From the NCBI GenBank assembly GCA_024663395.1, contig JANFAH010000080.1, forward strand, positions 62,001 to 126,000: 64,000 bases of DNA, read 5' to 3'. Positions 35,275 to 46,742 of the stretch are shown piece after piece (the stretch's first letter is position 1; every line of letters starts with the position of its first letter). The position numbers and the translations under genes are program-made. The notes below the pieces were generated by a model. It was not told where the DNA came from and searched no databases. It saw nothing but the letters and a program-made list of their open reading frames with translations. The stretch comes from Pisolithus tinctorius. Lineage: Eukaryota > Basidiomycota > Agaricomycetes > Boletales > Pisolithaceae.

Positions 35275-37200
35275 ATGAATGAGATTACCATGCTCCTTCA
35301 AATCCTTCAAGATGCCACATCAATGGCTACCTCTGATAATGCCAGTGTGAAAATGGTGTTGTCTGCACTGCAAAGAATGGACAGGGTCCCACAGTCTCAT
35401 ACCCTGACAAACATGATTGACCAAATCTTCCAAACAGGGGTGGACAGTAAATGCAGTGATACACTGAAGTTTTGGGCTTTGTCTAACTATGGCCTATGCC
35501 TAACTGAATTGACTGATGATGTATATGGGTTGGCATTGCTGGAAGACATGGATCATAAGTACAGAGCCTCAGGGAGCAGTGCTTAGGATATGTTGGGGTT
35601 AGTTAGACTATTTGTATTAGCATCTCACCTTGAGCATAAATGTAATGCCACTTGATCTTATTTTGCAAGAACTGTACAGTTGCTCTGCAGTGGGCTGAAA
35701 GGTGTACCATGCTTTCACAACCTGTTGATGAGCTGTACATGTGTCATGTGTGTGCAACTCTAGTGTGTGTGTCAAGCATATGCAACCTGTAAGTTTGAGT
35801 CCTCATTCATGTTTGTGCCTGCAGACTTGAATGTGTTTGTACATGCATTCAAAAGATACATTCATACCAATCAAGTCAATACTATGCTTGCAACTTGAGA
35901 CACTATTATAATCAAAGATGCTCTCATTCACATTCAACCAGTAGCTCATCCCCTTCCTCCTCATCCTTGTCCTTGTCCTTGCACTCACACTCTTGCTCAC
36001 ATTCAAGAAAAGTGTGTCCACATGCCCATTTCAAGCCAAAGTGGTCTATGTGAGGTGGATGCCTGAAGTGGCCAAACATGAAGCAATCTTCCTCAATGGA
36101 AATCACCACCATGAGGTGATGAAGCTCTTGACTGTCCAATGGACCCATATGCAGTATAAAAAGGGAGTTCAGTTGACCAAGAGCATCTATGGTGTACAGC
36201 ATAAGGGCAAGTTGGAAGAAAGGGGGTCATGGTCAAAGGTCAGTGCAAAAAATAAGTGACTGGACCTGACACTACAGGCACTCAACAGGGATTGCCATGA
36301 ATACATCTTGGGTACTAAAGTGGTGTGGGAGTTGTGTTGTGAGGTGCAGCATCTCATGCAGTCTTGTGTTGGTGTCCCCAAGGACAGTTGGACATGGTGG
36401 GATTGGGATACAGGAGCAACCAGAAGTCCAAATGCCCATGGATGAATTTGAGACCTTGGCACCCATGGAAAATGAGACAAGTGACAATTGAGTGGTGTGT
36501 ATGGCATTGGAGCACCAACTGCACATGAAGAACAAGGCCAAGCTGGCCACCATTGTGAAGACTTTATTTTCCAAGGGACTTGGGGTGATGAAGGATGGTC
36601 AAGTTTTACCTGATCTGTATGATGCTGTGAAGAGATGCCTGGAGGTGAGTGTGTGGGTCTGAAATAAGCAACTGGTTGCTTATTTTTTATTTATTTTACA
36701 GCTTGCCATGCTAGAGTCAGAGTGACATGTTGCCCAGCTGGCTGACCCTCTGGATGATGTGGAGGGCATGAAGCTTTCCAACAAAATGTGGGAAACCTAC
36801 AAAGTCAGGATGCCACCAAGGGCAGATGACACTACCACCACAAGTTGCTGGGGTCCACAGGAAGGTATGGGTCTGGACTTGTTTAGAAAAGCTGGCACAT
36901 TTCTTCATGGTGACCATGAATTTCTGGAGGAAATGAAATTGAAAGCAAAAGAAGGGAGGCAATTGAAGAAGGAAATGAGTGAGGTGGAGAAAGCCCATGT
37001 ATTCCAACCCAGGGGGGCACATATGAAGAAGCTGATTGCCAGGGTGGCACAAATCAATCAGAGGAAGAATGCACAGGATAATGATTGCTGTGTAGCAGAC
37101 TTTGACAAACAGATGGAGGAGGAGTGACAGGCTACCAACACTGCAGCCAAAGTCCCTGGGATTATATACTGTAGGGGAGTGCAGCCTATGACAAACAAGG
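35275..37200 (+). pseudogene. Family C gene relic, copy C4
   Basis: A first open block (35,275-35,586) reads SVKMVLSALQRMDRVP and LKFWALSNYGLCLTELTDD and could belong to another gene. From 36,020 the family motif appears: YVRWMPEVAKHEAIFLNGNHHHEVMKLL. An intron follows at about 36,239-36,278, then ALEHQLHMKNKAKLATIVK, the palindrome intron 36,645-36,701, and a basic helical region ending at 37,127. A TGA at 36,723-36,725 (ESE-stop-HVAQ) sits where arginine would fit. The GNHHH motif is shared with copy C2 (GNHQH). No function is proved. Confidence 0.5.
36663..36684 (+). repeat. Intronic palindrome, type I, perfect 10-bp arms
   Basis: Arms AATAAGCAAC and GTTGCTTATT around TG, within the clear intron 36,645-36,701 (GTGAGT ... 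TTTTACAG), 18 bp after the donor. Confidence 0.85.
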
Positions 37201-37247
37201 CACAAATGCTTGGTAAGTAATGAGTAAGAACTGTAAGCAACAAGTAA

Positions 37248-38800
37248 TCATGATGAGTAAGCATTTGTGTTCTCTCCCTTGTGTTGCAGGAGGTGAGAGG
37301 GGCCAGTTCCATACCATGTCCTGGTGCCCCACTGAGGGTTTTGCAGCATAGTAGGAGTTGTCCTTGGTATTCTGCAGTCATCCAACCATTGCTGGAGGGC
37401 TCCCTTGTCCCAGATCATCCTACCATCTCTCTGTGCTCCAAATTGGCCAGCAAGTGAAGGGTCACTGAGGAACTTGTTGCTCAGGGCATCACAATTGTCA
37501 AAGCAAGCATTGCTCCTGTCTGTCAGGAAGGAGCAGCCCACATCATGGTTGCCAAGGTCATCTGCTAGGCTCTCATAAGATACACATATCTTAACTCACC
37601 AAAGGACTTTATTCTCCCAGAGGCTGAGAATGGTGGTGGCACTGTCTGCAAACATGGAACAAAGTTGCTTCAAGTGGATTTTATGACCCTTGTAGAGTAG
37701 CTCCATTGAGTGCTTGTTGTCAGTCCACCAAATGCAAGAAAGAGTGTGGCATGATGTTGTAGAGCTCAAATGTGACTGAATGGGGAGTTGGTGTGCTCTG
37801 TGAACCAAGGCTGGAGTTTGTCACATGCCAGCTCTTCCACACCATCAAATCTTGATTCCAATCATTGCCTCAGTTCCTTTAGGCATACCAAGTGAATGCA
37901 GTATGTGAGCCTTGTGAGGTAGTATGTCACTGCAGCAGGCTCCTTGTGCTTTCCATCTCCCTCCAAAGTGTACAGGGCCAGCATCTGCTCTGTGGGACAG
38001 GGCATGGCATTGCCAGTGGTCTTGGGCCACTTGGTCATCCATACTTCAGTCAAGACCTGGTGAAGGCTGGCAGAGACGTCCACTCCTTCTTTGATGGCTG
38101 GTCCCAGGGCATTGACCTTTGCAATGAGGCTGTCAGGCAAAAGTAGGCTGTATCTATTCTCCCACTGCACTTGCCTCAGCATATATCACAATGCAATGAC
38201 TGGTGCAGAGTAAGTGTCCATTGTGTCCTCATTCTGGTGGTGATGGAAGGGAGTGTTGCTGATACCTCTGTCAGTCCAATGTTAGCACACCAATTTAGTA
38301 TACATGTATCTTAAATCACTCACTCTTTGAGTGGTGCTAGCAAGTTCAATCATTGCAAGACTAATGCATCAGTGATGGTAAGGAGGTCAGTGCTTCATCA
38401 AAGTACTGCCTCACTGCTGCCTTAAGTCCTGGGAGTTGGCAATCATGATCTTCTCTTGAAATTTTTACCAAGTCACATAGCATCTGTATGTCATGGCCAG
38501 AAACATCCTCATGCCACCAGGTTGCTCAAAACTGAGGGCTGATGATACATTCATCCTGTTGCATTCCAGATGTGGATACCTGTTTCATCTCTTTCCCAAG
38601 ATGGAGAATGGTGTCATTGATGGGGATGGAGGGTATGGGAGTGGTAGAATCATGGTCAGGGAAGAGAGCATGTCCAGGACCTCCCCTACTGAGTTGCTGC
38701 ATCTTACATTCAGGCCAAGATTTGGGAGTGGGGGTATCCTTGTGGCATTCCCTGTGATGCACCTGCATGCACTTGACAGATTCAGAGACAAATAAATACT
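37248..38800 (-). pseudogene. Decayed unidentified gene, SNACFDNCDALS family
   Basis: Minus-strand blocks in order are 38,800-38,526 with a C2H2-like spacing (CMQVHHRECH followed by PECKMQQL), 38,182-37,862 (VQWENRYSLLLPDSLIAKV and MPCPTEQMLALYTLEGDG), and 37,541-37,248 (LTDRSNACFDNCDALSNKFL, FGAQRDGRMIWDKGALQQW). I recall such segments upstream of RecQ-like helicase domains in mushroom proteins, but no helicase domain is visible here. A palindrome with arms TAAGATA/TATCTTA around CACA lies at 37,576-37,593, next to an apparent splice donor. Function unknown. Confidence 0.5.
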
Positions 38801-40530
38801 GTCCACAGGCTAGCCCAGTTAAGACCTTGAGGTCTTTAAAAGGGAACTGACCCTAGCAAAGTGAGGTACAGGCAAGTGCTCCATGTTCACTTGTAAGCCC
38901 TTGTGCTGGTTGTGGAGATGTGCAAGTGCTTCACTTTGAATGAGAGCAACTTGACATCATTGGCACCAGATTGCATGCAAGGCAGGATCCACCACAAGGT
39001 TGATGTATCAAACCATCTGTTGGATCATATGTACAAGGTGCCTGTATAACAATCAATATATTAGTCATCAGTGAAGGTTTGTGTACATTGATTTACAGCC
39101 TATTTGCTTTATCCTCATCAATAGTGCCATTGAAAGCCTTCTGTCATGAACAAGCATTCACCACTCATGTATCTTAAATGCTTATATCTTTCAATATCAT
39201 TGCTGTCTGCTCAGAGGATTCCTTATGATAACTTGGCATCTTTGGGGAATCTAAATCATCTTTTGTTGCCACAATCTTCTTAGAGGATGAGTGCTGATAT
39301 ATTCACCAGTGATGAACCAAAAATATATATCTTAAATGCTTGCTGCAACATGCTGTGACTCTTCCTTTTCAGCAGACTGCTGTAGATGGCTGACTGTTTG
39401 CTTCAAGGAGATCAGTTAGTGATGGAATCAGGATAATGCTTGTCTTGGATATTTACCTTGTCCTGTATTGTCCTTGTGGGTGATGTGATCAGTGTACATA
39501 TATGCATCATAAATGTTTACCTTGTCCATCTGATGGTCCAATGCCTTGAGGGTTCAGTGAGCATTTCCTCCTTGCTGATGACATGTCATTGACTTACTAC
39601 ACTGGTGCTACCACTATCATTATTTACTTCAGGTGGCTGACCCCATGTAGACTTCACTTTCTTCATGTGCTTCCTCAAGGTTTCAATGTTCTTGTAAACT
39701 CTTTTGGGATTGGGAAATCCACTGTCTGAGAAATGGCACTTGAGATAGTCACCTTTATTCCTGTGCACAGGTATGTGCTGTCCCTGAGAAGTGAAGTGTT
39801 CAACTGGGGGTTACTAACCCTTTGGGACTGGTTTTGCAAGTGGGGCAGGTCAACATGCTGTGGAAAGCAACAGGGATACCAGAACAGCAAGGAAATGTAA
39901 GAGTAAGGTATAAGAAACTGCTGGGAGTATAACACCAAGCAGTTTGGTTGCAGGAGGTTGTGAGGTTGTGAGAGGATGGCAAAAAAGTTTGGTAGGCAAA
40001 ATCTCCTATCACATGATGCAAACTCAACTTGCTTCCTCATTAGGAAATACACAGCCACAGCATTTGGGGACTTTACAATAATTAGCCTTTGTCAAACCCT
40101 TTCAGAACTGCATGATGCATTATAACTTGGGAACTGCTGTGCACAATGCCAGTACTTTTGTAAAGATCTTCATCATACAGATGAATACCTGTCTGAACAA
40201 GTGTATTGATAGATCTATATGAGTTTCCATGAGGATCAGTGTAACCAGTCATAGGTTATAATGGACTGAGGATATTGAAACAGCTGTTAATCAAGATACA
40301 CTTTACACTCTTCCCCAAGGCCAAGACTGATAAGGACAACATGCTGATGTGTCTCATGACCAAATAGAAATGAAGCTAGTGGCATGATGGGGCTGGTAAG
40401 AATACTACTTCTGATGCTTTCCCAATGGATCAGAAAGACCAGGAAGGTACTGCTGAAGATAGTAACATGTGGTGGAGGAATCACTGTGGAAACAAGTTTT
40501 TCTCCAGGGATGATTTAGATAGTGTCAAAC
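38801..40530. other. Intron-like, stop-rich stretch; no gene defined
   Basis: Several short ATGTATCTTAAATG-type phrases (38,310; 39,167; 39,325) recur, often next to splice-donor-like CTCAC or TTAC on the plus strand. This suggests minus-strand introns of the neighbouring relic. Frame 39,768-39,586 is lysine-rich but unrecognised. Confidence 0.35.
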
Positions 40531-41307
40531 TATCAGGAATCCAGTCCAAGTCCAAGGAGATAAGATAAGATGAAAAAAGGAAAAATGTACATAACATAAC
40601 AATGATGTCCAACAATGTCCAACAATGGTTTCCTGGTTATCCTAGACCTTGAGGAAAGGCATAGGGTGAAGCACTGCCTGGTCATGACCACATTCCTACA
40701 CAAGAAGTATCTGTGTGAACCATCTGGGAAGGCTTGAGGCCAGTGATGGGCAGACATGAACACCTTCCTAAAAAGGAAAGGTCCTGTGTGAACTTTGTTC
40801 CTGAAAAGGAAGTCCTGATTGCTAGGATGGGGCATCCTTCTTGGATCAGAAGGACAGGTACTGGGGACCTTTACATGAAAGTTCTGCAACATGAAGAGGG
40901 GACCATATATATCATTTGGAGCAGGCCTCTCTTTAGCATCCAGTAACATCTTGGTCAAATTGTCCAACAGGCCCTTGGCCCCAGGTTTGCCCCTGGAAAC
41001 ATCCAATACCATCAGGACCACATGCAGTATTGCTGGAAGGGTCTTGAACCCAATGCCATGCTTTGGGTCACTGAGACAGCCTTGAATCCCTCCCATGTGT
41101 AGGCTTGGTAGCTTTGGCAAAGGGGACCTCAATTGACTGGCCATTTTGCCATCTGAATGAATGCAAACATACCCTGGGACATGTCTGTGACATTGATGTC
41201 AAGCTGATGTCACACTGACCTGTCCTCATCCCCATGACCAGCTTGTTCAAGGGTCCATTCAGCAGGACCCTGTGTTGTGGATGATCCTAGGTGCATGTGG
41301 TCAGTCA

Positions 41308-41331
41308 GCACAATTCATTGATGAGTTATGC
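41308..41331 (-). repeat. Intronic palindrome, type II
   Basis: Arms GCACAATTCAT and ATGAGTTATGC around TG (9 of 11 positions pair; the others can wobble). It lies within a minus-strand intron whose donor is at about 41,344. Confidence 0.7.
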
Positions 41332-41869
41332 AGAGCTAGCTTACCTGCATTCCTGTCCTCTGTGGTCTTGGATGGACCTGCTTCCATGGGTGTATCTTCA
41401 TCACCACTGTCCTCAAGGAGCTCAAGTGACTTGGGTTTTCCTACACAGACATGTGATCAATGTGAGGTGGACTGGCTCAGATGACAGTAAAAGTACTTAC
41501 TCTGGTTTTTCCTTGCAGCCACTTGCACTGCATGTGCTGACATGACAGACAGTGCTGTCTTGACATCCCTGTGAGCCTCTGCCAATTCCCTCATTTTATC
41601 CTTGGCAGCCTGCTCTGCATTCTTTTCCATCACCCACAAGTGTTTGGCATCATTCTTGAACATTGGTAAGGCATCCATGGCATGGAGGGAAGTATTCCCC
41701 TGCTTGTCAGTGTAAAGGTTCACCTGTGCCTCTGACATTGGTTCAGCCCAGTCAATTGGGTACAGATCCTCCAGCTCCTCAGGGGATAAATTGATGAATG
41801 GTTCAGTTGGGCAATGGCATCAATGGATTGCCAGTTCAGAGCACACCCCCAGCTCCTACAGTAATGGTC

Positions 41870-41895
41870 AGCACGGTTCATCAATGAGTTGTGCT
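41870..41895 (-). repeat. Intronic palindrome, type II
   Basis: Arms AGCACGGTTCAT and ATGAGTTGTGCT around CA (9 of 12 positions pair), in a minus-strand intron starting at about 41,912. Confidence 0.7.
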
Positions 41896-42693
41896 AGGGA
41901 GCATACTTACTTTGACCAGGTCCTGGACCAACTGCAAGGCCCATGGCATGGCTCTACCAGCAAGTCCAATTCCAAGGTCTTCAGAAAGTGCAGTCCTTGC
42001 TATCAATTGCAGTTTGGCATAGTTGCATTCACACAGTGTCAGACACTGCTGAGCACAAGCATTGAGGGTTCCTTTGCTTTCATTATCAAACATTATCATG
42101 GGCCCTTCCATGCTTTCCAGCCAGTCCTTGTCTGCTACATCAGGCCTTAACTGGACACCATCATACCACCTCCAGTTCCCTGGCAAATTCTTCTTCTTCA
42201 TGATGGAGTGTAGGATCTTGGTCAGGTTTTCTCATATGTGCCAGGCTGCATCAGTTTCCAGCAGAGTAGAATGGGCATTGAAAGAGTGGAATAGGGGGAT
42301 CAGCTTCTTGGTGAGAATCTCTGCTTTTTTCAGCTTTGTTCCATCCATCCAAGGAAAGGGGGTGTGACAGAGCACTCTGCCAACAAATTGCACAAACTCT
42401 GTGTCAACTGTTCCCAATTCCACTCCAATCACATTTAAGGGTGCCAGATCTGGCAGTCACAACTGGCCAGGTGCCTCTGAGGACTTCATTCCATCTTTCA
42501 GGAGATGTGAGTGAGATTCTTTGATGTAAGTGTCAATTGCTCCTGGCAAAGTCTTCTCTGAAAGTGACTTCCCTTCATCACATTTGGAACTCTTGAGGGC
42601 AAGAGGCAGGTAATTGTTCCTGCCCAGGAACTGAGCTTGACATGTAGCAAAAATCAATTTGTAAATCTGTTTGGGGGAAATGTGTCAATGGTC

Positions 42694-42721
42694 TGGCATA
42701 ACTCATCAATGAGTTGTGCCA
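42694..42721 (-). repeat. Intronic palindrome, type II, 13-bp arms
   Basis: Arms TGGCATAACTCAT and ATGAGTTGTGCCA around CA; 12 of 13 positions pair and the other can wobble. It lies in a minus-strand intron with its donor GTAAGTGCACTGG at about 42,733. Confidence 0.8.
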
Positions 42722-44740
42722 GTGCACTTACCCTGTGGATGTGGTCTGCACCCAGCTTTGTGGAGGCAAAATCTTCCAGTGCTCTCAGGTGGTCCTTCCA
42801 CATGGGTGGCCTTTGTTCCAACCCAAAGACTGTGAGGGGTTCAAACCATTCCACCATCTATTTTCAAATCAATATCTGTTCAACTCCAACATACTCTGTG
42901 CCACTCACCTCTTTGATTGCTGGCTCAACACTTCTCAGTTGCTCTCCCAGAGAGTAGACAAGAAGTTTTGTAGGGATGGGGAATTTGTGAAGCATAGGAT
43001 CACCATAAACTTTGCCCATCAGGCCACAGCAGATTGCTTTGACCTTGGCTGGCATTGCCATCTTGATCATATCTGTAATTGGGTCTTTTGTGACCCTCTT
43101 GAGTGCCTCCCTCTCCACTTCAACCCCTTGCATTATCTCTTCCCAGTAGCTGGCCATGTAGTCAGAGTATTTATTCACCTCTGATGGGTCAATGGTACCA
43201 AAGAGTTCAATTGGTGCCAAGTCATCCTTCATTTGTGGTGATGCCAACAATTTGGCATATGCATCTGCCCACATTGGGAAATAAACCTTGTCAAGCACTT
43301 GACATGCAGAAGCTGGTAGTGGACTATCAAAGTGTCTGCCATGATTCCTCTGGTGTTGTTGATATTCCAGAATAGCCAAAAGCTCATTGTTGGAGTCTGT
43401 TCCACCTTGTTGACAAAATATCCCAGCTGTAGCTTTGGGCTCATGCTATCTGGGGCCATGATCCTGATATCCATTTGACAAAACAATGCCATGGAAGGTC
43501 TTGCACCACTGACCCTTGTTTCTCATGCAATGAGTTCTCCCCAGGCTTTTAGCATGAAGTCATTGAACTCATCCATGGCTCTCCATCTTGTTTTAATATC
43601 TCCCCTTTGTGGATTCACAATCTTCCTCCTCCATTCAGCAATGCTTAGTGGCTCATCCTTCCTGTTGGCAAGATCCAGTTCTAAGTACAGTAATCACAAC
43701 AAGAGTGCATCATACCATATTTTGCCTGCCTCCTCCAATGACAGAAAACTTGTTACCAGGATTCCAGACCAACTGCCATTGTTTAACCAATGTGTATGTG
43801 TGATGGACATGGTCTGCCCTCCAACTATGATTACTTGCCACTCTCCAAGGAGCACCAAGCTTGGGATATATTGTTGGGCAATCCATACCTCATCTGAGTC
43901 CTTGTTTGTGTTATTCATGAGATGGGCCCGGGTGCAGCTTGATTTTGGGGCAGTTGGAAGCATCACATGTTTGCCACAGTCACTGTGACTCCACTTCAAG
44001 ACATAGGCATCATTGATAGGGTCCCCATTGCTAATAATATGCATTTCTGGTACCACCTAGTTGTGGATAACTGAAATTGCCTCCAAGTGTGCCAGGGTCT
44101 CCCACTTGACTGCAGCAGTCCAAACCTGATCTGGTGGGGGCCAAAACTGTACTTGACAGCTGAGCAGTGTGAAGTGATTTGTATGTGTGCAGTTTGATCT
44201 TGTTGAGGCCATATGGGTTTCCATTGCATCTGAAGGCCATATCAGACCCACACCTCCAAGGTGCAATGTCATCACTCACCAGAAATCGATTGTGTAGTCA
44301 ATACCTCTGATTATACAATCCATCCATGAGTTCATTCCATTTTGGGTGTTCAGATTGAGTACAATAGCCTTGAAGTCTGCCCACTTCATGTACTTCAGCT
44401 TGAATGCATTACTGTCATTGTACTCTTCCATGTTGATTACCAACCAAAGCTGCAATGCATGCATCAGTGGACCAAACTGCACCTGTCAGTGAAAAGGGGA
44501 CCTACCCATTCACTGACCACCACCTTCATGCCCTCTTTGCTTTCTGATAGTTTGTGTACAAACTTGCCAAGCTTCTTGATAACCTCATATTACTGGGGTT
44601 TTATACAGCAGGTTGCCCATCCTAGATCTTCCTTTGCCTCATTCTTTGATTTCACCTTGTAGCTTGGGTCTGGGATGTAGAGTATATCAAGTGGAGTCTC
44701 TTTCAAAGTAGACCCCTGTGAATGAAATGGGTATGGCAAT

Positions 44741-45202
44741 GTGAATGAGAATGCTGATGGAGAGCTTGAAATACAGTTCTCAATGTCTCCCATTGCTGAT
44801 GGAGATCTTGAGATCACCCCTGATCACCCAGCAGATGATGAAGGCCTAGGAGGCCAATATGTGCCACTATCATTGGTAAGTGGACTTAGCCTGGATGGAC
44901 CTGCACCTGCCCATGATGCTGGTGAGGTGGATGTGGACCTCAATGCAGAGTATGTTGACATGCAGATGGATGGACTGGGATCATTCCAATATGTTTCTTC
45001 TGATCCTAGTGACAAAGTCTCCCCATCTTCCATCACTATGTCTCCATTGCCAGTGGTGGATTCTGGTCTGAGGATTGTTAATTACAGTGCTGAACTCTCC
45101 AGACATCAGGCCACTCACAGAGATGATGATTCAATCCCAGGAGCCATGGGTTGCCCAAGTCTTCTGAGCTCCCCTGCAGCTTTGGATATGAGGAGATAAT
45201 CA
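44741..45202 (+). CDS. Acidic unidentified open frame, 152 codons
   Basis: This open stretch is rich in Asp, Glu, Ser and Pro (SPIADGDLEITPDHPADDEG, DAGEVDVDLNAEYVDMQM) with no known domain. Similar acidic tails occur in family B genes nearby, so it could be an exon of a related gene. It lacks a clear upstream exon. Whether it is expressed cannot be judged. Confidence 0.3.
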
Positions 45203-45590
45203 AGAATGTCTTGCCAAGTAGCTTCTCATGCCTTTCCAGATTGCTTGACATTGTGTGAAAGCACATTATACCCTGGACATGTCTCCATGCAATTTGGGTG
45301 TGCATTGCATGTCCTGGCATGCCTAAGGCATGATCCCCCTTCCTTCTTCCAAATAGCCTGGCTGCCAGTTTTACATACTGCACCATTACAGGTATGGATG
45401 CAGAGTTCATAGCCCACCATCGCAACATGCTGTTTTTGAGCCTTTGGCATGATTGTCTCCATGTCTCAGTGTAGGTATATGGTACACTACACATTCTAAT
45501 TGCCTCATGAGGTATGCATGATGTTTACATAAGCAATTGATGGCCATGTAGAGTAAGGATCATTGATAGATTGGTTGATCTACACTCATC

Positions 45591-46476
45591 ATGGCCACCC
45601 AATGCTTTCCATCCTCTTTGGGCTCTGTTAGCAATTCCAGGATCAAATCTGTGCTGGAGAATGATTGTAGCATGTGATTGGCTGCAGGGAAAGATTCTAG
45701 CTGGACATTGCAAGTCAGCAGTGACATGGGAGGCATGGTTGCAGAGCTCCCAGCCCATTACTATGAGCACCTACAAGCATTCTTCTGGAGAGAAATGGCA
45801 ATAAGGCTGGTACTCCAGTTCCAGGAGGAGCTTGAGGTTCAAGACCCACTCAAGGCTAATCTAACCTTGATCCTCATTTATATGGACAGGGTTTTCACTT
45901 GGATGGTCAGGGAAGCCAAATCTACCAAGGGGGATGCTTGTGTGCCTGACTGGTGCAGCCCTACATTCAACAATTATCTTCTGATTGAATATCATGGGGA
46001 GTGTCATGAACCAGAGATGGTCAGGGAGTATAGGCAGAAGAACAACCACAATATCAACATGCAGAACATTGAAGACATTAGTAAGTCTTTCCACTTGATT
46101 CTCACCCCATTCTGGCCATGGACTACCATATCACATAGACTGGCATGAACATGAGGACACCCTCAGTGAGATTTGGTACCAAAGTTCCACTCAGTTCAAG
46201 ATGGAGAAGGACAAGACTCTGGGGGTTGCACAGAGGCTACTGGATGTGATGGTTGAATTTTATGATCCTGTCATGGAGGATCCCAATTGTGAGTATCACA
46301 GACATGCTTTTCTTACAACACTGATTTTTAACTTCAACACAGTTGAATACATGTATAAAGAGCACTTGAAGGAGGCAGGGGAAGTGAAACTGCTCAAGAG
46401 GCACATGCCAGGGCCCAGAGTATTTAAGCAGGTGAATAAGAAGGGGCCTGTGCTGCCTGATGATGAGGAAGTTTAG
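45591..46476 (+). pseudogene. Unidentified gene family A, copy A1
   Basis: Exon 1 runs 45,591-46,080 and exon 2 runs 46,139-46,476, with a 58-bp intron. The protein begins MATQCFPSSL and aligns throughout with copy A2 (MATQYYLSSL). Shared core segments are HYYEHLQAFFWREMAIRLVLQF, LTLILIYMDRVF, SPTFNNYLLIEYHGECHEP and YRQKNNHNIN before the intron; DWHEHED, then ML/MVEFYDPVMEDPN, after it. One TGA at 45,675-45,677 falls where A2 has arginine; otherwise the frame is open to TAG, about 275 residues. No domain is recognised; the fold looks all-helical. It is related to family B. Confidence 0.6.
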
Positions 46477-46742
46477 GGTCCCTACTTTGTAGATAGCTTT
46501 TAATGCCCTGCAGCATTTTCATTGCAATGTACTGTATTTCCACAGGCCACCCCACTATATATATGTATTTTTCCTTGACACAGGAATGTGATATGGACAC
46601 AGTCATGTGATACATTCAAAGTTAGGTTATTGTAGACAGGAATAACCCTGACCCTATGCCATAAGTCCTATTTCGAATATATATGGCATGGTGTGCCAAT
46701 CCTCATTGATCAATTCGATCAATTCAATTAAACCTCCATCAC

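Larger units (their letters stand above)
40533..44482 (-). pseudogene. Family C gene relic, copy C3 (minus strand)
   Basis: Blocks in order are KYMKWADFKAIVLNLN (44,400), a stretch with DEVWIAQQYIPSLVLLGEWQ at about 43,890-43,830 that faintly recalls ATP-grasp C-termini, and a long open block at 43,379-42,864 (FGTIDPSEVNKYSDYMASYW and IKMAMPAKVKAICCGLM). WFEPLTVFGLEQRPPMWKDHL follows, then LPGNWRWYDGVQLRPDVADKDW near 42,180, a coiled segment at 41,738-41,530 and a final block at 41,144-40,533. At least three introns carry type II palindromes. Frameshifts and TGA stops occur throughout. The YW segment links it to copy C2. Confidence 0.5.

Noticed and set aside
40533..41144. Separate 203-codon gene on the minus strand
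   Set aside because: It continues the family C copy C3 reading and ends in a hydrophobic run typical of non-coding sequence, so it is included in C3.
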